Source: Neodiprion pinetum (Eukaryota; Arthropoda; Insecta; Hymenoptera; Diprionidae). Taken from it: a stretch of DNA of 64,000 nucleotides. Under the pieces are notes generated by a model. That model ran no database searches, had not been told where the DNA came from, and saw only the letters and a program-made list of their open reading frames with translations. Below are positions 1 through 12,239 of this stretch, one piece after another (the first letter of the stretch is position 1; every line of letters begins with the position of its first letter). The translations under genes and the position numbers were made by a program. The stretch is taken from positions 38,413,089-38,477,088 of the forward strand of contig NC_060232.1 in assembly GCF_021155775.2 (NCBI RefSeq). Direction: 5' to 3'.

Positions 1-964
1 ATTCAGTTATCACTTTCAAGTGTAAAATATTTTCACCAATGATCGCCAGGAGTTGCCTAAGATTCTCCATGGAAACGGCATTCCAGCAATAGAAGTTAAG
101 TCCCGTAAGATTCTTGATGGCCCTCAATTCGCGCAGATCACCACTGACTTTACAGTCGATTTGAATATCAGTCAAATTTGGAAAGAGAGCGGCGGCTGCA
201 CGAAAATGCGTTTCGTCGACGAAGGTTGTTTGAAAGCAAAATTTTTGCATCGCGGGACAGACTTGCGACGTCGGGCGTGACAATATATTATAATTAACAT
301 TAAACTCCTTGATCTTCTGGTTCGACGACAACAGTTCGTTTGTGCCAGCGGCAGAAATCTTGTGACCGTAAAAATGAAAGACGCGTAATTCGGAGCACGG
401 ACGTAAGGCGCGCAATCCTTCGTCAGTGACACGCGAAGAGTTTCTGATGTCCAATACGCGTAACTTTAAGCATTGCGATCCCACAATCGCGAGATAACTG
501 TCGTTGAAATGATAATGGCAATACAATTCGGTGAGGTTCTGCAAGCGAAAACTGCTCATGCCCTTATTCCCGTACATCGTTATGTCCAATTTCTCCAAGC
601 CTCGGATTCTACTGGCATCGTGTTCGTTCATACAACGCATGGTGTGATAGCCACACCGGAGTCCGGTAAGATCTACGTCCATGATCATTTCCAGAGCCGC
701 TGCAACGTGGCTTTCTGGCCGGGGTCCGCGATACTTTTTCTCACGTTCGCGAAACTTTTCCACGAATTTCGCACAAAACTCTGCTAGCAGGCGTCGACTC
801 GGCGGCAGCCAAGGGAAGAGCAACTCTTTGATCAGCGCAACGGTTCGACGAAGTTGAGGCACGTCCCCTTTGCAGCTTAGTCGATTGCACAGATCCACGA
901 AGTAATCGACCAAAAAGTCGAAGGTAATTTGCTCGAGCGAGGCTGGTTGCTTGACTTTAGGCAT
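1..964 (-). CDS. LRR protein, paralogue A of the tandem array (3' end outside window)
   Basis: Reading from the ATG at 962-964 leftwards gives 321 codons with no stop up to the window edge, so the C-terminal third is missing. The product starts MPKVKQPASLEQ and lines up throughout with the three other minus-strand members. The first 100 or so residues form a probably helical region with no F-box I can recognise. From about residue 145 come degenerate cysteine-containing leucine-rich repeats, for example LKLRVLDIRNSSRVTDEGL followed by LRPCSELRVFHF. CC-type LRRs of this kind (FBXL/AMN1 style) usually form a curved protein-binding surface; the partner is unknown. The start is supported by the same MPK start in all four paralogues and by a splice acceptor 18 nt upstream. 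No signal peptide or membrane segment is seen. Function cannot be assigned beyond a likely intracellular LRR adaptor. Confidence 0.85.
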   Translation of the reverse strand, partial: MPKVKQPASLEQITFDFLVDYFVDLCNRLSCKGDVPQLRRTVALIKELLFPWLPPSRRLLAEFCAKFVEKFREREKKYRGPRPESHVAAALEMIMDVDLTGLRCGYHTMRCMNEHDASRIRGLEKLDITMYGNKGMSSFRLQNLTELYCHYHFNDSYLAIVGSQCLKLRVLDIRNSSRVTDEGLRALRPCSELRVFHFYGHKISAAGTNELLSSNQKIKEFNVNYNILSRPTSQVCPAMQKFCFQTTFVDETHFRAAAALFPNLTDIQIDCKVSGDLRELRAIKNLTGLNFYCWNAVSMENLRQLLAIIGENILHLKVITE

Positions 965-982
965 CTCGGATAATCGGTTTAT

Positions 983-984
983 CT
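983..984 (-). other. 3' splice acceptor of gene A leader intron
   Basis: On the minus strand the sequence GGTGCTTACAG ends here, 18 nt before the ATG at 962-964. Equivalent acceptors lie 16-17 nt before the ATG of all three paralogues, so the position is conserved even though the surrounding bases differ. Confidence 0.7.
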
Positions 985-2635
985 GTAAGCACCAAAGTTC
1001 AAACGTCACGAGGTTGGTACCAATGATAAGCACTTGCTTGTATACAATACCTACTCGGACTAACTGAAAACGGTTAGTAATGTTTCGCTGAATTGAATGG
1101 GTTACGATGCAGAATTGAGAAATAATACCCAGTATCCCATTTCAATAGTGAGATTTGATGTATTTGTTCAAATTCTCTTGCGAATTGCGAGAATAGATTT
1201 CGTCGGATACTTTTGAAATTATTTCGCAGCTTATAATTTTGTTTTTCATGGTGCACCCGGATGTTGCACCGTAATAGGTTCGCATCACTTTGCAATTCAA
1301 CTACAAGTAAAGTTTGCCACCTGAGAGGATGTGCTTTTTTTCGAAATCAACAAAATTTCACTCGGAAAAATCACAATGAAATTTGTTTTCTATTTTTCGT
1401 TTGTAACAGAGAAATTCCGTAGTTAGAGTTTGTTAAGGATACTGGGTGTAATATTACTGAAGAAAATGAAAAATGGGAAGTAACTTTTACAGTATTTCTA
1501 TTTTGTTATTAAGGGTTAATTTGCTTTTTCCAAGCTAAAAATAATGCCTGATTTAAGAATTTTTATCAATGAAATTATCCGGTCGATCAGATCGAAGACA
1601 TGCCAACCAGCGACCGAGCGACGTCATGGTCAAGAACGCGTAGCAGGCGTCTTTCGGCAAAAAAAAGTATTGAAAAAAATTGTACAAGTTCCTGAATACA
1701 TAACGAATATATGCGCAAGACTCGAATTTAATCAAGCGTGTAGTTTTGTCAGTAAAAATTCTCAAATAAGGCATTAATTTTAGTTTAAAAAAAGCAAAAC
1801 CTTCCGTAAAATATCACCTTTGGCGTCCAATTTTTCTGTCCTAGTAATCGATGTTAAATTCAGGCAACTGTTTCTATTGTACACACCACAATTTTCAGTA
1901 AAGTGCAGCCCACTTTTCCTACAACCACAAGCAGGCCAAGATCCTGTTTGGAAGATGCGTAAAATTGTTTCGAAGATATTCTTCGAGGCTGATTGTTGGT
2001 ACTATAAATTGATATGAAATATTAAACTACCGTGTAATGAATATTAATTTTACTTTCTAGCACTTTTGATACAACTATGCCGTGCGGCACCCAGAATCAG
2101 ACTGGTTTCGTCGGGTGTAGTCAAGCCTAGAACAGTTACAGCGGCTAGAACCTATCCCCGAAAAATAGTGCGAAGGTCGTATACCTGGGTGGTAAACCAA
2201 TATCCCGTACGCTATAGGCCTGCAGTATAGGTCCTATGCTCATTTTCCAAATGAAATCACCATAATACGGTACTACGAATATCTCACAAATACTTTTAGT
2301 GGGCTGTAACGGTAATAGGGTTATTTAAATAAATAAAAAGCAAATTTTCCCAAGTGGTAAACTTTGATTCGTATTCAATTTCGAAGGGATTGCAAATAGT
2401 TTCATGAGAAATTTATGCGGGTTCCGCGTCGCCTGAAGTGAAAAGCTAGTGAACCTTTACTACCACTACAATGTAAGAAACGATTGTCTTCATGGGAGTT
2501 TGCGAGTGTTAAATATGACAGCGTACGATGAAAGCGTCAAGGTTTATCAAACCCGCTTAAGCCTTGCCAATCTAGCGAAATAAACTGAGAAGAAAGGCAA
2601 ACAAGGGAAAACGGAAACTCGTTATGCTTACGGAG
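985..2635. other. Intergenic, no gene seen
   Basis: AT-rich non-coding DNA upstream of gene A. It would contain that gene's leader intron and promoter, but I could not place a convincing first exon or donor. Only short chance frames occur. Confidence 0.5.
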
Positions 2636-3038
2636 AAGGTTCGGAGCACTTGATAGCTATGAGAAATACCGGTCCTAAAGGGTTCATGATTTTTCGTGTA
2701 CCTTGATTTGCTTTCGCGAAGGACCCTCTATGATGGCCAAAAAAAAAAAAAATCTACGACCGTTTCAAAAATTCTATCTTTTGACCGAATGAAGATATTA
2801 TCAAACCCGTGCGTAATTTTTTAGATGATAAGTTCTCATACGCATAAAAAAATCGGGAGCGCTAAGCAATAATCACCCACCACGGCGTTTCGAATTTACG
2901 GTGAAAAATTTCGTTCTTGACGGTAAAAAAATCTTTTTCGTGGTCGCACCGAGTTCTGAATCTTTTTTCATACGCGATTTTGCATAAAAAAATTACGCAC
3001 GGGTTTGAGTCAAAAGACAGAATTTGTGAAATGGTCGT

Positions 3039-3080
<42 letters not shown>

Positions 3081-3190
3081 ACCCATCATAAAGGGTCCTC
3101 CCACGAAAGCAAATGAAGCTACACAAACAATCATGAACCGTCTAGGACCGGTATTTCTCATAGCTAACAATTGCAACGAACCTTTCCCTT
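2636..3190. mobile_element. Foldback (inverted-repeat) element with internal poly-T
   Basis: The left arm (about 2636-2850) reappears as its reverse complement in the right arm (about 2960-3190). Shared stretches include GCTATGAGAAATACCGGTCC at the outer side and ACCCGTGCGTAATTTTTT at the inner side. The arms are roughly 80-85% identical by eye. The right arm carries a run of 36 T at 3042-3077 where the left has a shorter A run. No transposase frame is present, so this is probably a non-autonomous foldback/MITE-like element. Exact ends and target-site duplication are not resolved. Confidence 0.7.
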
Positions 3191-4568
3191 CCCGGTAACA
3201 GTCAACCATAGCGATGTCGTCCTTTATTCCTCTGACACTGCCACACGTGCACACGGGCAAGTAAAATTCGTGGAATGAATCCTCAAATGCGAGAAAATAA
3301 TTTTCGAATATTTTGCGTCGAGATAATTGCTGATTCAAAATTCGCACGGGTAGAACAGCACCGGCAGATCAGAGTTTAATCGAACGTAACGGTAGAAACG
3401 ATTATAAAATATTTCGTTGACAGCTGACACACGTATTGACACACAACAACGTGAACGTGGCTGCCGCTGAAACGCTGGGACAGCACGTTTCGATTGTTCA
3501 ACAATTTGCGTCACTTACATTTCACCCGCAACAAAACAGCCCCGCGAATACGTCGATTGTAACTCCGTTGTTGGTTAAACTCTGTGAACTGGTATTTTAC
3601 TCCGCGAAAATTCGGCGGTACAAAATGGCGCCGGCACTAACTTTTCGCCTCGGCACTGCGACGACGAATTTTCCATGACGCTTGTTCGCTGCGCACGCGC
3701 TCTCATGCACAGCTGGTGCAATATACTAAACACTACACACACACACGCGCACAGCTTAAGCGGATTGGGCCAGGGCAAGCAATTCCCCGAAATTCCGAAA
3801 GTTTCCAGCGACTCATATTTGATAAGTGTTCGAACAAAACACGTGAGACTGTCTAAATTTGTTATAATTGGGTAGATAACGATACGAAATTTGCACGTAT
3901 AGCCGGAAATTTTTCATTATCTGCCGACGCATAATTTAAAAGCGATAATGAGATCCCTTGAAAAATTACTTCGAAGTATATTATTCGTTGTTCTGCTTTC
4001 GATTTTGAGATAGAATGTGTTATTGTCAGACTTTCCGACAAATGTTGTGAATGCTTATTTTAGCCATGTTGTTTGATTTCACTTTGACCTTATCTTGAAA
4101 TTATGCGTAGAGTTTATCGGTGGCGTAGGTCAATAAAGTCGAAAACAAATTTCACTTCTCGGCTGTGAAGGGAAGCCCGGAAAGGCATCAGGAAAATAAA
4201 ATATATCAATTGAACGCAGTGACGTATACAAGTTACGACTAAATATTACTAAACAAAAGGAAAGAAGTAAAAGAAATTTGTTTAAGAAGACTTACGTTTA
4301 ATTACCTACTTCATAAGCCTCTTAATGATGTGAAAATTTCTTAACGAAAGGTGAAAACTGAAATGCCGTTACGTTAGAATTTTAAATAGGTTTCCATAGT
4401 CGAGGTATTATCCGTTAACAACAATCAGAATCCAAACTGGCTGCCCGGTAATTGCCTAAATAATGAGACGGTCTTGTTAACCTTCACATCGTAATCCAAT
4501 GTCACGAATCGTTAGTTAAATTTTAAATGCTCACCACCATCGAAGGAAATTCTCCGTCGTTAACGACT
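3191..4568. other. Intergenic, no gene seen
   Basis: No frame resembles a known protein. A moderately CpG-rich patch at about 3430-3780 ends in a short (CA)n tract near 3733. Otherwise AT-rich unique-looking DNA. Confidence 0.4.
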
Positions 4569-4880
4569 CAGTATTTATCGTTGCAAAACATCACTTTCTT
4601 ATTCCTTTCATTTAACAGATTCTTCGATTTTTCCAAAGATAAAATGAAATAAATTTCGGGACTTGGAATTTTCACGTTTTCCGTTTTATTTCCTAAAATC
4701 TACTTCGCGATTACCGTTCTGGCACTATTTTCGGTAACGTACCATAATTATTTATCTGGAAAATGCTAATTCTGGGTTCAGTCCAAAGTTCAGGGATCCG
4801 TCTGAAACGTGGATTCCAAATGCCACATTACAATGCATATTATACGATGCAATTAACACCGCATTTCGAAGCCTTAAATA
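4569..4880. repeat. Diverged copy of a gene-flanking block
   Basis: 4569-4760 is a direct repeat of 6780-6990 (shared words include TTCTTCGATTTTTCCAA at 4620 against CCTTCGATTTTTCCAATC at 6831). The following stretch (4780-4860, with AAATGCCACATTACA) resembles the blocks at 14200-14300 and 17705-17780. It appears to be the relic of a tandem duplication unit whose gene is absent here. Confidence 0.5.
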
Positions 4881-6779
4881 TTTATAGCGCGAGTCTTATC
4901 TTTTAGAGATATCGTTAGTTGTCCAACATCATCGCCCTCATCGTATCATGCCAAAAGTAAACATCGAATACTTAACAAGTGATATTTTCAGCATTAACGC
5001 ACGCAAATGAAAAACCTTCGATATAAATTAGAAAAAAATTGAATTTCAATAATACGGAGAGTCCTTAATCATATCGTTATAAGCATTATAAATTAAGAGT
5101 ATGAAAACCAGAATAAGACGATGCTCGATAATAAATCAACGAACAATTTCATTCGAGCACATTTCAATGTAAATAACGTGCTAATTACTAGGTAGAATCA
5201 AATATATACAGGAGAAATTAACATCGGAGCTGAAGCTATAAAAATAAAATTTAGAGATAGATAGTGGAAAAATGTGCGAGGTCAAAATTTTTTATCCTCA
5301 ATCCCCAGGCAGTTGTTTAATCGAACAATTTGATGTTACACGAAATGCCAATATTGCGGTTTAAGATTCTTTCAGTGTACCGAGAGAGAGAATAAACCGT
5401 AAAATGCATAATTCTACAAAAGTAATCCTGAAATGTTACAACGTGTTGAAAAATCAAGGTTTGCTTGACAAGGTGGCTAAATTTCATTATAAATTTTAAA
5501 TATAATTCAAACTATCCATTATCAATCGAACCCTGTAGGAAGATGTAGGTACATTATATGAAGGCAAATCGTCGGAATCTGGGGAAACCGTTTTTCAACA
5601 AATTTTGTTGACTTGCTGCTGATTATCATATAAATATAACAGTTTTTGAATGAACGAGCGTGTAACGAATGAATGTGTATTTATTTTCACAGCTCGAGAA
5701 AATCTTTGCATTTAATCACTGCAGGTTTTCTGAAGTGAGGCTGGTTGCAAGCACCAAATTTCAAACATCAAGAAAAGAGACAACAAGATAACCGCAAAAA
5801 TTAATTGGATTAATTCTATTTCTGTGTTTGTCGGAATAAATCTAACGACAGATTCCTGACCTTTGATCCGCGACAATTTGTATGGTAAGTAATTTGTCTC
5901 GTAGAAATGGACGTAGGAAATATACGGAAGGATAATTAAGAGGTAACACCATTCAAACGGTCGAAAAAAAGGCCCAACTTTGAAGATTTATTTTAGGAGT
6001 ATGGAAAAAGGAATAGGATTTCTTTTCGGAGGGTTCGTTTAACGCGTATTGAAGTGTGAGAAAAAAAAGATTCGTCATCATTTTGATGAAAAATGGCGAC
6101 GACGGAGTTAATCTTTGAAATCACCTTTTTTTAAATCTCCTTCACGGGAGGACGGATTTCGCGAAAACTATAAGGCCTGGGGCAAAAAGCCCAAAAAATT
6201 TATAATCTAAGTACTATTGCCGATAGAATCACGTAGGGGTTTTATTTTAAATCAAATTTTGTAGAAATTGTGCATTTTTGAAAAAAACGAGTCGATCTTT
6301 GGCCAAAAAATGAGTAGTAAATTATTCATGTAAAAAAAGTTTGCATTAAATAAGACAACGGTTACGTACTTCCATAGAAAATTTAATTGTGAGGCTAATC
6401 TCAAATCGACTCGTGCAACACTGTTCAAATAATCTGTCCTCCTAGCATGAAAAAAGTGGTTTCGAGAAAAAGCCGGTTAGAATTTTACAAGCACTCAGCG
6501 CGCGCTTCGTGGCGCTGTGCCAAAATCGAGAATTGAACCTTTGAAATATTTTTTTTCAGTACATGACCGACTGGATATTGTTCTTATGACCCTAAAATAT
6601 TGTTTAAACCAAACATAAATCGAATTTTTCAAAATCCTAGATTTCCAAGAAGATTTCGGAGTTATTCGTATTTGATGATCCTTTTTAGAAAAACATCTTG
6701 TAGAATAAATGAAATTTCACTATTATTATATCATGTTTTCATCGTGCCTTGATTAACTCCACTTACCAAGTGCCTTTGT
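4881..6779. other. Intergenic, repeat-like but unclassified
   Basis: AT-rich. The part from about 5940 to 6740 has the texture of a decayed transposon (many A/T runs, alternating GC-richer words, no frame), but I found neither terminal repeats nor a second copy in the window, so I do not classify it. Confidence 0.3.
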
Positions 6780-6990
6780 CGGTATTTATCGGTGCACAAC
6801 ATCGATTTCTTATTCCTCTCATTCAAAAGATCCTTCGATTTTTCCAATCCTAAAATAGAATAAATTTCTGGAATTGGGATGTTCACGTCAGCCGATTCAT
6901 TTCCCAAGACCTACGCTTTCCGATGTTCGATATCGACGTACGACATATGATTCACCGAAACGTTCATCCACGGAATAAATTATCTCTTAC
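6780..6990. repeat. Second copy of the gene-flanking block
   Basis: Direct repeat of 4569-4760, same orientation, lying 0.7 kb beyond the stop of gene B. It fits the 3' boundary of the gene B duplication unit. Confidence 0.5.
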
Positions 6991-7466
6991 ACGTAACGGA
7001 AGTTTCGGGTGAAGGTGCCCGGCTCTTGACTAGAACTAAAAATCTTTCCGACATCAGCGAGTTGCAAACAACGAAAGCTTCTACATTTGAAAATAGGTAC
7101 GTACTGTTGCTTCTGAAAATTCTAATCTGTCTGACTGATGAAATGAGCGTTAACTGCCAAGTCAAATAGGGATGTAGTTTGAGGAATTGCAGTATTAAAC
7201 TAAAATAGAGATTTGGTTACCTATCTGTGGGCGCTTTGGAGGTCGCTCGTGTTTAGAATTCGGGTACATTCGCAGCCAACTTCTGGTATGATTTCGTAAA
7301 TATAATATCGTGAAAAATGTGCGGTAGGCACTTTCAAAGAATGAAAACTTATAAAACTCAACGGTATTATCGATGACGTTACTTCAGGCTGCAAAGTCAA
7401 ATACAAACTAGAGAAGACATTCGAATATTGTACACGAATAAACGCATGTTTTGACAAAACCAGTAC

Positions 7467-7482
7467 TTTATTAAGTTTTATT
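7467..7482 (-). terminator. Polyadenylation signals of gene B
   Basis: Two AATAAA hexamers on the minus strand (TTTATT at 7467-7472 and 7477-7482 on the plus strand), about 200 nt after the gene B stop codon. Confidence 0.45.
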
Positions 7483-7681
7483 TTTTACAAAACTGATTTC
7501 TCCACATCTTGATTCATTCCAATAACGAAACGTCGAACTAATGCAGTATCCACCCAGTGCTCATAAATCCCAATCTGTCCCAATACGTGCTCGGCCTGAA
7601 AGGAATACACGAGCGTAAAGGAATATTTCTGATGGAAAATTTCCGACGCAACATCAAGTACGTAATAAAACTGATTCGTGA

Positions 7682-9109
7682 TTACCAAGGCTGACACTCC
7701 ATTGTGAAATCAAGGTTGTTATCTTTTGCGATTTTGTTTATCTTCCTCATGCCATCTTCGTCGGCTTCCTCGCATAGAACCTTCTTCAAATTTGGAAATC
7801 TCACGTGATCGAACATGATAGATTCCGTTATTTTCGCAATCGGCCCAAAGTTTTCGAACCTTAGAGTTTCAAGCTGTTTCAATACACCAAATTCTATTGC
7901 GGCGTGACTGGGAAATCGGTTATTGTTGAATCTTTTTGCCTCTACATCGAGTTCTTTCAACTTCGGGAAAGGTGGCACTACTAATTTTTCCCCACAACTG
8001 CTGCGTTCGTAAACGAACGTCAGATATTCAACATTTTTGCAAGATTCGTAAAGAAAGTTCATGTCGTCCTGCGTCAAAAACACGCCAACACAATACAAGT
8101 TCTTCATGTCTAACGAAGAAATATTTGCACCTATGATCGTCAACAGTTCCCTGAGATTGTTTGTACTGGGATGGCTCACACCCCCACTGAAATCAAGCGC
8201 ACTGAGCATTTTGAGTTTCTGTAAGAGGCGCAAATCGCCTTCGACTTGACCGTAAATTCTGAGATATGTCAAATTGGGGAAAAGAGTAATGAGAGCGCGT
8301 AAAACTTCGTTCGTTATTGGCTTGAATCTGACGCAATAGCGTTTCATAGATGGACACACCATCGTCAGTGGACGCGACAAAACGTCGAAGTCCAACCCCA
8401 CACACATGCGTAGGCGGACAGTTTTGCGCACATTCAACTCCTCGAGCTTCGGATGTGCCGAGAGCAGATCATTCACGCCAACATTTGACACTCTCCAGAA
8501 ACAAAAATCAAGGACTCGTAAATCTGAGCATGGCTTCAGGGCTTGCAATCCGTAGTCGTCAACATCCGGCGAGTTACTAACGTCCAGCACTTGTAACAGC
8601 GGACAATGCGAGCCAATGATGGCAAGGTCGTTGTTGTTGCACTGCTGTGGAAGGTAAAGTTCAAGGAGATTTTCCAAGCAAAAATATTCCAGTATTCCAG
8701 ACACGTCGTACGAAGGAAAGGTATGGATTTCCAATGACTCTAGTCCCCGGAATCGGTGAAGATCATTGCAGTCCAAGTAATTTAGGTATGCGTGGCTACA
8801 TCGCAGATTACGAATTTTCACGTCCATCATGATTTCCAATGCTTTTGCGATATAGCTCTCCCGATGCATCGCCGATCTTTCCCAGCAAGAGAGTTTAAAC
8901 ATTTCGAAAAATTTTATACAGAAATCCTCGACCAGAGAAAGGTTTGGCGGCAGCAGAGGAAACAGCTGCATTTTTATTTTGGCAATGCATTCACGGAGTT
9001 TTTTTGAATCTAGATGGCAGCTGGTCCTTAGGCAATAATCCACGCAATGAGATACCATTAAATCAAACGCTATATCCTGCAGAAGAGCTGGCTCCTTGCG
9101 TTTGGGCAT
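7682..9109 (-). CDS. LRR protein, paralogue B of the tandem array
   Basis: A complete uninterrupted frame of 475 residues from the ATG at 9107-9109 to the TAA at 7682-7684. Residues 1-100 (MPKRKEPALLQDIAFDLMV...) are the conserved N-terminal region of this family; it is helical-looking and cysteine-containing, with no F-box consensus. Residues about 146-230 hold three to four cysteine-containing LRRs (LLQVLDVSNSPDVDDYGL, SDLRVLDFCFWRVSN, KLEELNV). Weaker LRRs continue through about 275-345 (FPNLTYLRI, KMLSALDF) and 355-445 (KNVEYLTF, FPKLKELDV, FPNLKKVL). No signal peptide or membrane helix is seen. It is clearly homologous to, but much more diverged from, genes C and D than those are from each other. 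A splice acceptor lies 17 nt upstream. LRR proteins of this type usually act as binding adaptors, often with ubiquitin ligases, but nothing here shows that link. Confidence 0.88.
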   Translation of the reverse strand: MPKRKEPALLQDIAFDLMVSHCVDYCLRTSCHLDSKKLRECIAKIKMQLFPLLPPNLSLVEDFCIKFFEMFKLSCWERSAMHRESYIAKALEIMMDVKIRNLRCSHAYLNYLDCNDLHRFRGLESLEIHTFPSYDVSGILEYFCLENLLELYLPQQCNNNDLAIIGSHCPLLQVLDVSNSPDVDDYGLQALKPCSDLRVLDFCFWRVSNVGVNDLLSAHPKLEELNVRKTVRLRMCVGLDFDVLSRPLTMVCPSMKRYCVRFKPITNEVLRALITLFPNLTYLRIYGQVEGDLRLLQKLKMLSALDFSGGVSHPSTNNLRELLTIIGANISSLDMKNLYCVGVFLTQDDMNFLYESCKNVEYLTFVYERSSCGEKLVVPPFPKLKELDVEAKRFNNNRFPSHAAIEFGVLKQLETLRFENFGPIAKITESIMFDHVRFPNLKKVLCEEADEDGMRKINKIAKDNNLDFTMECQPW

Positions 9110-9126
9110 CTTGAAGCTTGAGTCTA

Positions 9127-9128
9127 CT
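9127..9128 (-). other. 3' splice acceptor of gene B leader intron
   Basis: The minus strand reads TTTCTTTTGAATTGCAG, a good polypyrimidine-AG acceptor, 17 nt before the ATG. Its position matches the acceptors of genes A, C and D. Confidence 0.72.
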
Positions 9129-10439
9129 GCAATTCAAAAGAAATTCGTTCAAATTATAATATGTGGAAAACCTTCGCTCCTGCAACTTGTTCGGAGTAGG
9201 AGAAAGAGATCAATCCCAATGTAACAGATCAAGAAGCATCCAGCGCAATTTAATTGTGAGTCAAGTACTATAAGCAAGTAGTGTCGCATCAAATTTTCAT
9301 CGAAAATGTAGTGATGATAAACCCGTTCAGAATAAACCATGTACGTATCAGGAAGGACTAAATGAATTATGAACTCTACGAGCACAGCTACGGGGCCGGA
9401 AGAAGGTGGATAAAAATCGGAGGATCCATTTCATCCGTCCAAAAAATTTACACTCCAAAGTGTTGCAGAAGGATCGAGTGATGACAGTACAGTTTTTTTC
9501 CATCGTGACGGACTTTGGTTAAACAACGACAAATGAACACTCAACCTGCAGTAGTTGCTATCGACGACTTCTCGCTTCTTCCACCTAACGTTACTACTTT
9601 TCAAAAAATGTTTTCCAGATGCGTGACGACTGAACATCCGTTCACTAGAAACGCAGACACTCTTTCACAGCTTCACCGATCACATATCACCGTGGCAGAC
9701 AATTGTTGGTTCGAAACAATGACATCTTAAAGTTCGATACAAATGGTCGCCAGAGCGAGTTTCGCCCGAATTCGCCAGACTCCTCAAAATGTTCGGGAAG
9801 CCCGTTATGCTGCCGACTCCAAACGAAGTATACTACTACTCGAAACAGCGTGATAGATCTGCTGAAGGTACAGTTACAGAGCACGTTGCGAGCGCGCTTG
9901 CGCAGTGGATGAGTTGTGTATACAAGGTGAGTTTCTCGGCGCAGCGCGCAGCTCGTAGAAAGTCCGTGTGGAAAAATGTCCACAACTCCGGGTTCCGCGT
10001 TGCGTTATGCAAGAGTCGCAGTTTTGCGGCAAGGTTAAGATCTCGGAAACCTTGGATGAACTTGAAACCCAGCGCATTTGGTGTAACTTTACGCTATTCG
10101 CCCATGCATTAGGATCTTCGACTGAAAATCGGAATATAATTTCAGCTAGATACGATAACTTGATTGAATTTGAAGTATTCTTTATTCCATTTGAAAATAT
10201 CACGCGTTTCCGCAACATCAATTTTCGCAGTTGATTTTATTTTTATTAGTAGATTTGAAGAAAAAGATGTCTTAGATGGTTTATTATTATCTTTCCCATA
10301 ACAATATTGGGAAACATCGATACAAAAGGCACTTGACGTTGAACTGAACGTTGACATTTCTGAATAAAGAAAATCATTTCAACGTATTGAATCATTGACG
10401 AATCATTCATTTCTGCTATTATCATTACCATTTACTCGC
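9129..10439. other. Upstream region / leader intron of gene B, no gene seen
   Basis: Overlapping short frames on both strands at 9690-10230 have no recognisable domain and most lack an ATG. A plus-strand donor-like GTGAGT at 9926 has no partner I can identify. Confidence 0.4.
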
Positions 10440-10740
10440 ATAAAATATATACCAACAATGAGACTGCGATAATCGATGATGCGGAAGGTTACGGTAACCT
10501 AGACACTGTTTAGCGGAAGTTCCAGTGTTTTTTACTATAATTGGTTGATACGGCTTGTTTGTATTGAATTAATATAGGTAAGGTTATGTCAGATCAACAC
10601 AGAATTTTACGGTCTTTAACTTTCACGGGCTCACAAACTCTCGGCGCTAGCAATGAGAAATTATGTGGCTAGTTTAAAATTCACGCTTCGATGAGGAAAT
10701 CCAATGAAGTGATTCAAGGCCCAAGTTGACGAGGAAATAA
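10440..10740. repeat. Array-associated repeat block, copy 1
   Basis: Homologous along its length to 12240-12540. Its last 60 bp (AAATTCACGCTTCGATGAGG and following) also match 17155-17215 and 22849-22905, all in the same orientation. It lies 1.3 kb upstream of gene B. Confidence 0.65.
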
Positions 10741-12239
10741 TAGTTTTGTTCAAGTGAGAAAAAAGATGCGACAAAAGCGATATGCTATTGACGACATTTT
10801 TACATGGCAGAATTATGCTCTGAACGAAACGACTGAAACAATAAGATGAATAATGTTGTAGAGGAGTTTTATAACATTATAGTAATACACTTTGATAAAA
10901 CTATGTTTGGTAATATATAAACCAATTTCGTTAAGAACTCGTAAAATAAAAGAACGTCGTATACAAACAAAATTGAAATATTTGTTGACAGGCTAATGTT
11001 GGTTATAAAAATTCTATCTTCACGTAACACGAAATGCAGTGTTAGCAAGAGATTACTGGTTAAGTAACCGCATCGATTCGTATCAACATTACCGAGATTA
11101 TTTCGTCGCGACAATTGGACGAGTCTTCCAACTCCCAACAAAACGTTAACACCAATATTTTTACCATCCCGGGCAAAGTTCGGTGCTTTAATTATAATAT
11201 TCTCGCTGAAATCCGTTATTACAAGAAAAACCAAGGGACTGTTTCATGCAACAATTAATTGCGTTACGGTTTTCATATAATTTTCAACGTCAACAAATTT
11301 TCCGTCATAACAAATAAGCCCAGCCGTTCTTAGATGAAAACAATTTTCCTCTAGTTCGTAATTTTCAACAATAGGTAGGTATATCCGCAGAATTGAGATA
11401 AATTAAGACTTGTCGACTTGAACTCTTCAATCGTGCAGTTCAATCATCTTTAGCTTAATTAAGCTAAAGATAAGATAGTTTGTCAACTAATTGTCAAATT
11501 TACACATTCGTAAGCTACGAATGTTTTCTTAGAAATGCAAGATCAAAATTTACTTAAATTATAAATTAAAATCTAGATACAGACTTCCCATTTCAAATTA
11601 CTTTTAAGTGTTTATAAAAGTCTGATAGATTTGTTCGATTTCATTTCGCAATGATTAAAAACAAGACAATAATTATAGACGCGCTTCGCTGTTATCTTCA
11701 CCTTCGTTAATCGTGAAGTCGTGAAAAATGTCTTCCGTGATTTCTTTGAAAACTTATGAAAAAAAGGGAAGTTTCTTCAAATAATAGTGATTCGTTTTTC
11801 ATCACTTCAGAGAGACCAGTGTCAAATGAATAACTAATATTTATTCTTTGCAATTGAAATCGTGCATATACCGTATACATACTATTCATTCTTACAAGCC
11901 TAACTTCGTTTTTTGACGTATTATTATTTATGATCTACGTGAAAAGTCCTTCGATACATATTTTTTGTGTCTGTGTCTCGTTTCGATCAAAGCCGACGAA
12001 AGAGTTACCTTGATTGAAGTATTAAAATTCTCCATTCTCTTCATTACACCAGAAAATTTTCCGGCATTAATTTTCTTATTTTATTTACGTCGTCTTGTCG
12101 ATTTAAGGAAGAATGTCAGACCATAAATTCTATAAGATATCATTACACGAATATAAGACATTTTTTGAATAGATAATTAATAAACGGTCAAATCAGTGAT
12201 TAAAATACTTCGTTTCCAGCGCAATGAGTGCCCTTTACA
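10741..12239. other. Intergenic; site of a possibly lost family member
   Basis: AT-rich with no LRR-like frame on either strand. The longest frame (10869-11234, minus) shows no family similarity. A repeat block that elsewhere sits upstream of a gene lies just to the right (12240-12540), so an intact paralogue might have been expected here. Confidence 0.35.

Noticed and set aside
2862..3347. 161-codon minus-strand frame
   Set aside because: It runs through the 36-nt poly-T tract (poly-lysine) and the foldback arms; no protein similarity.
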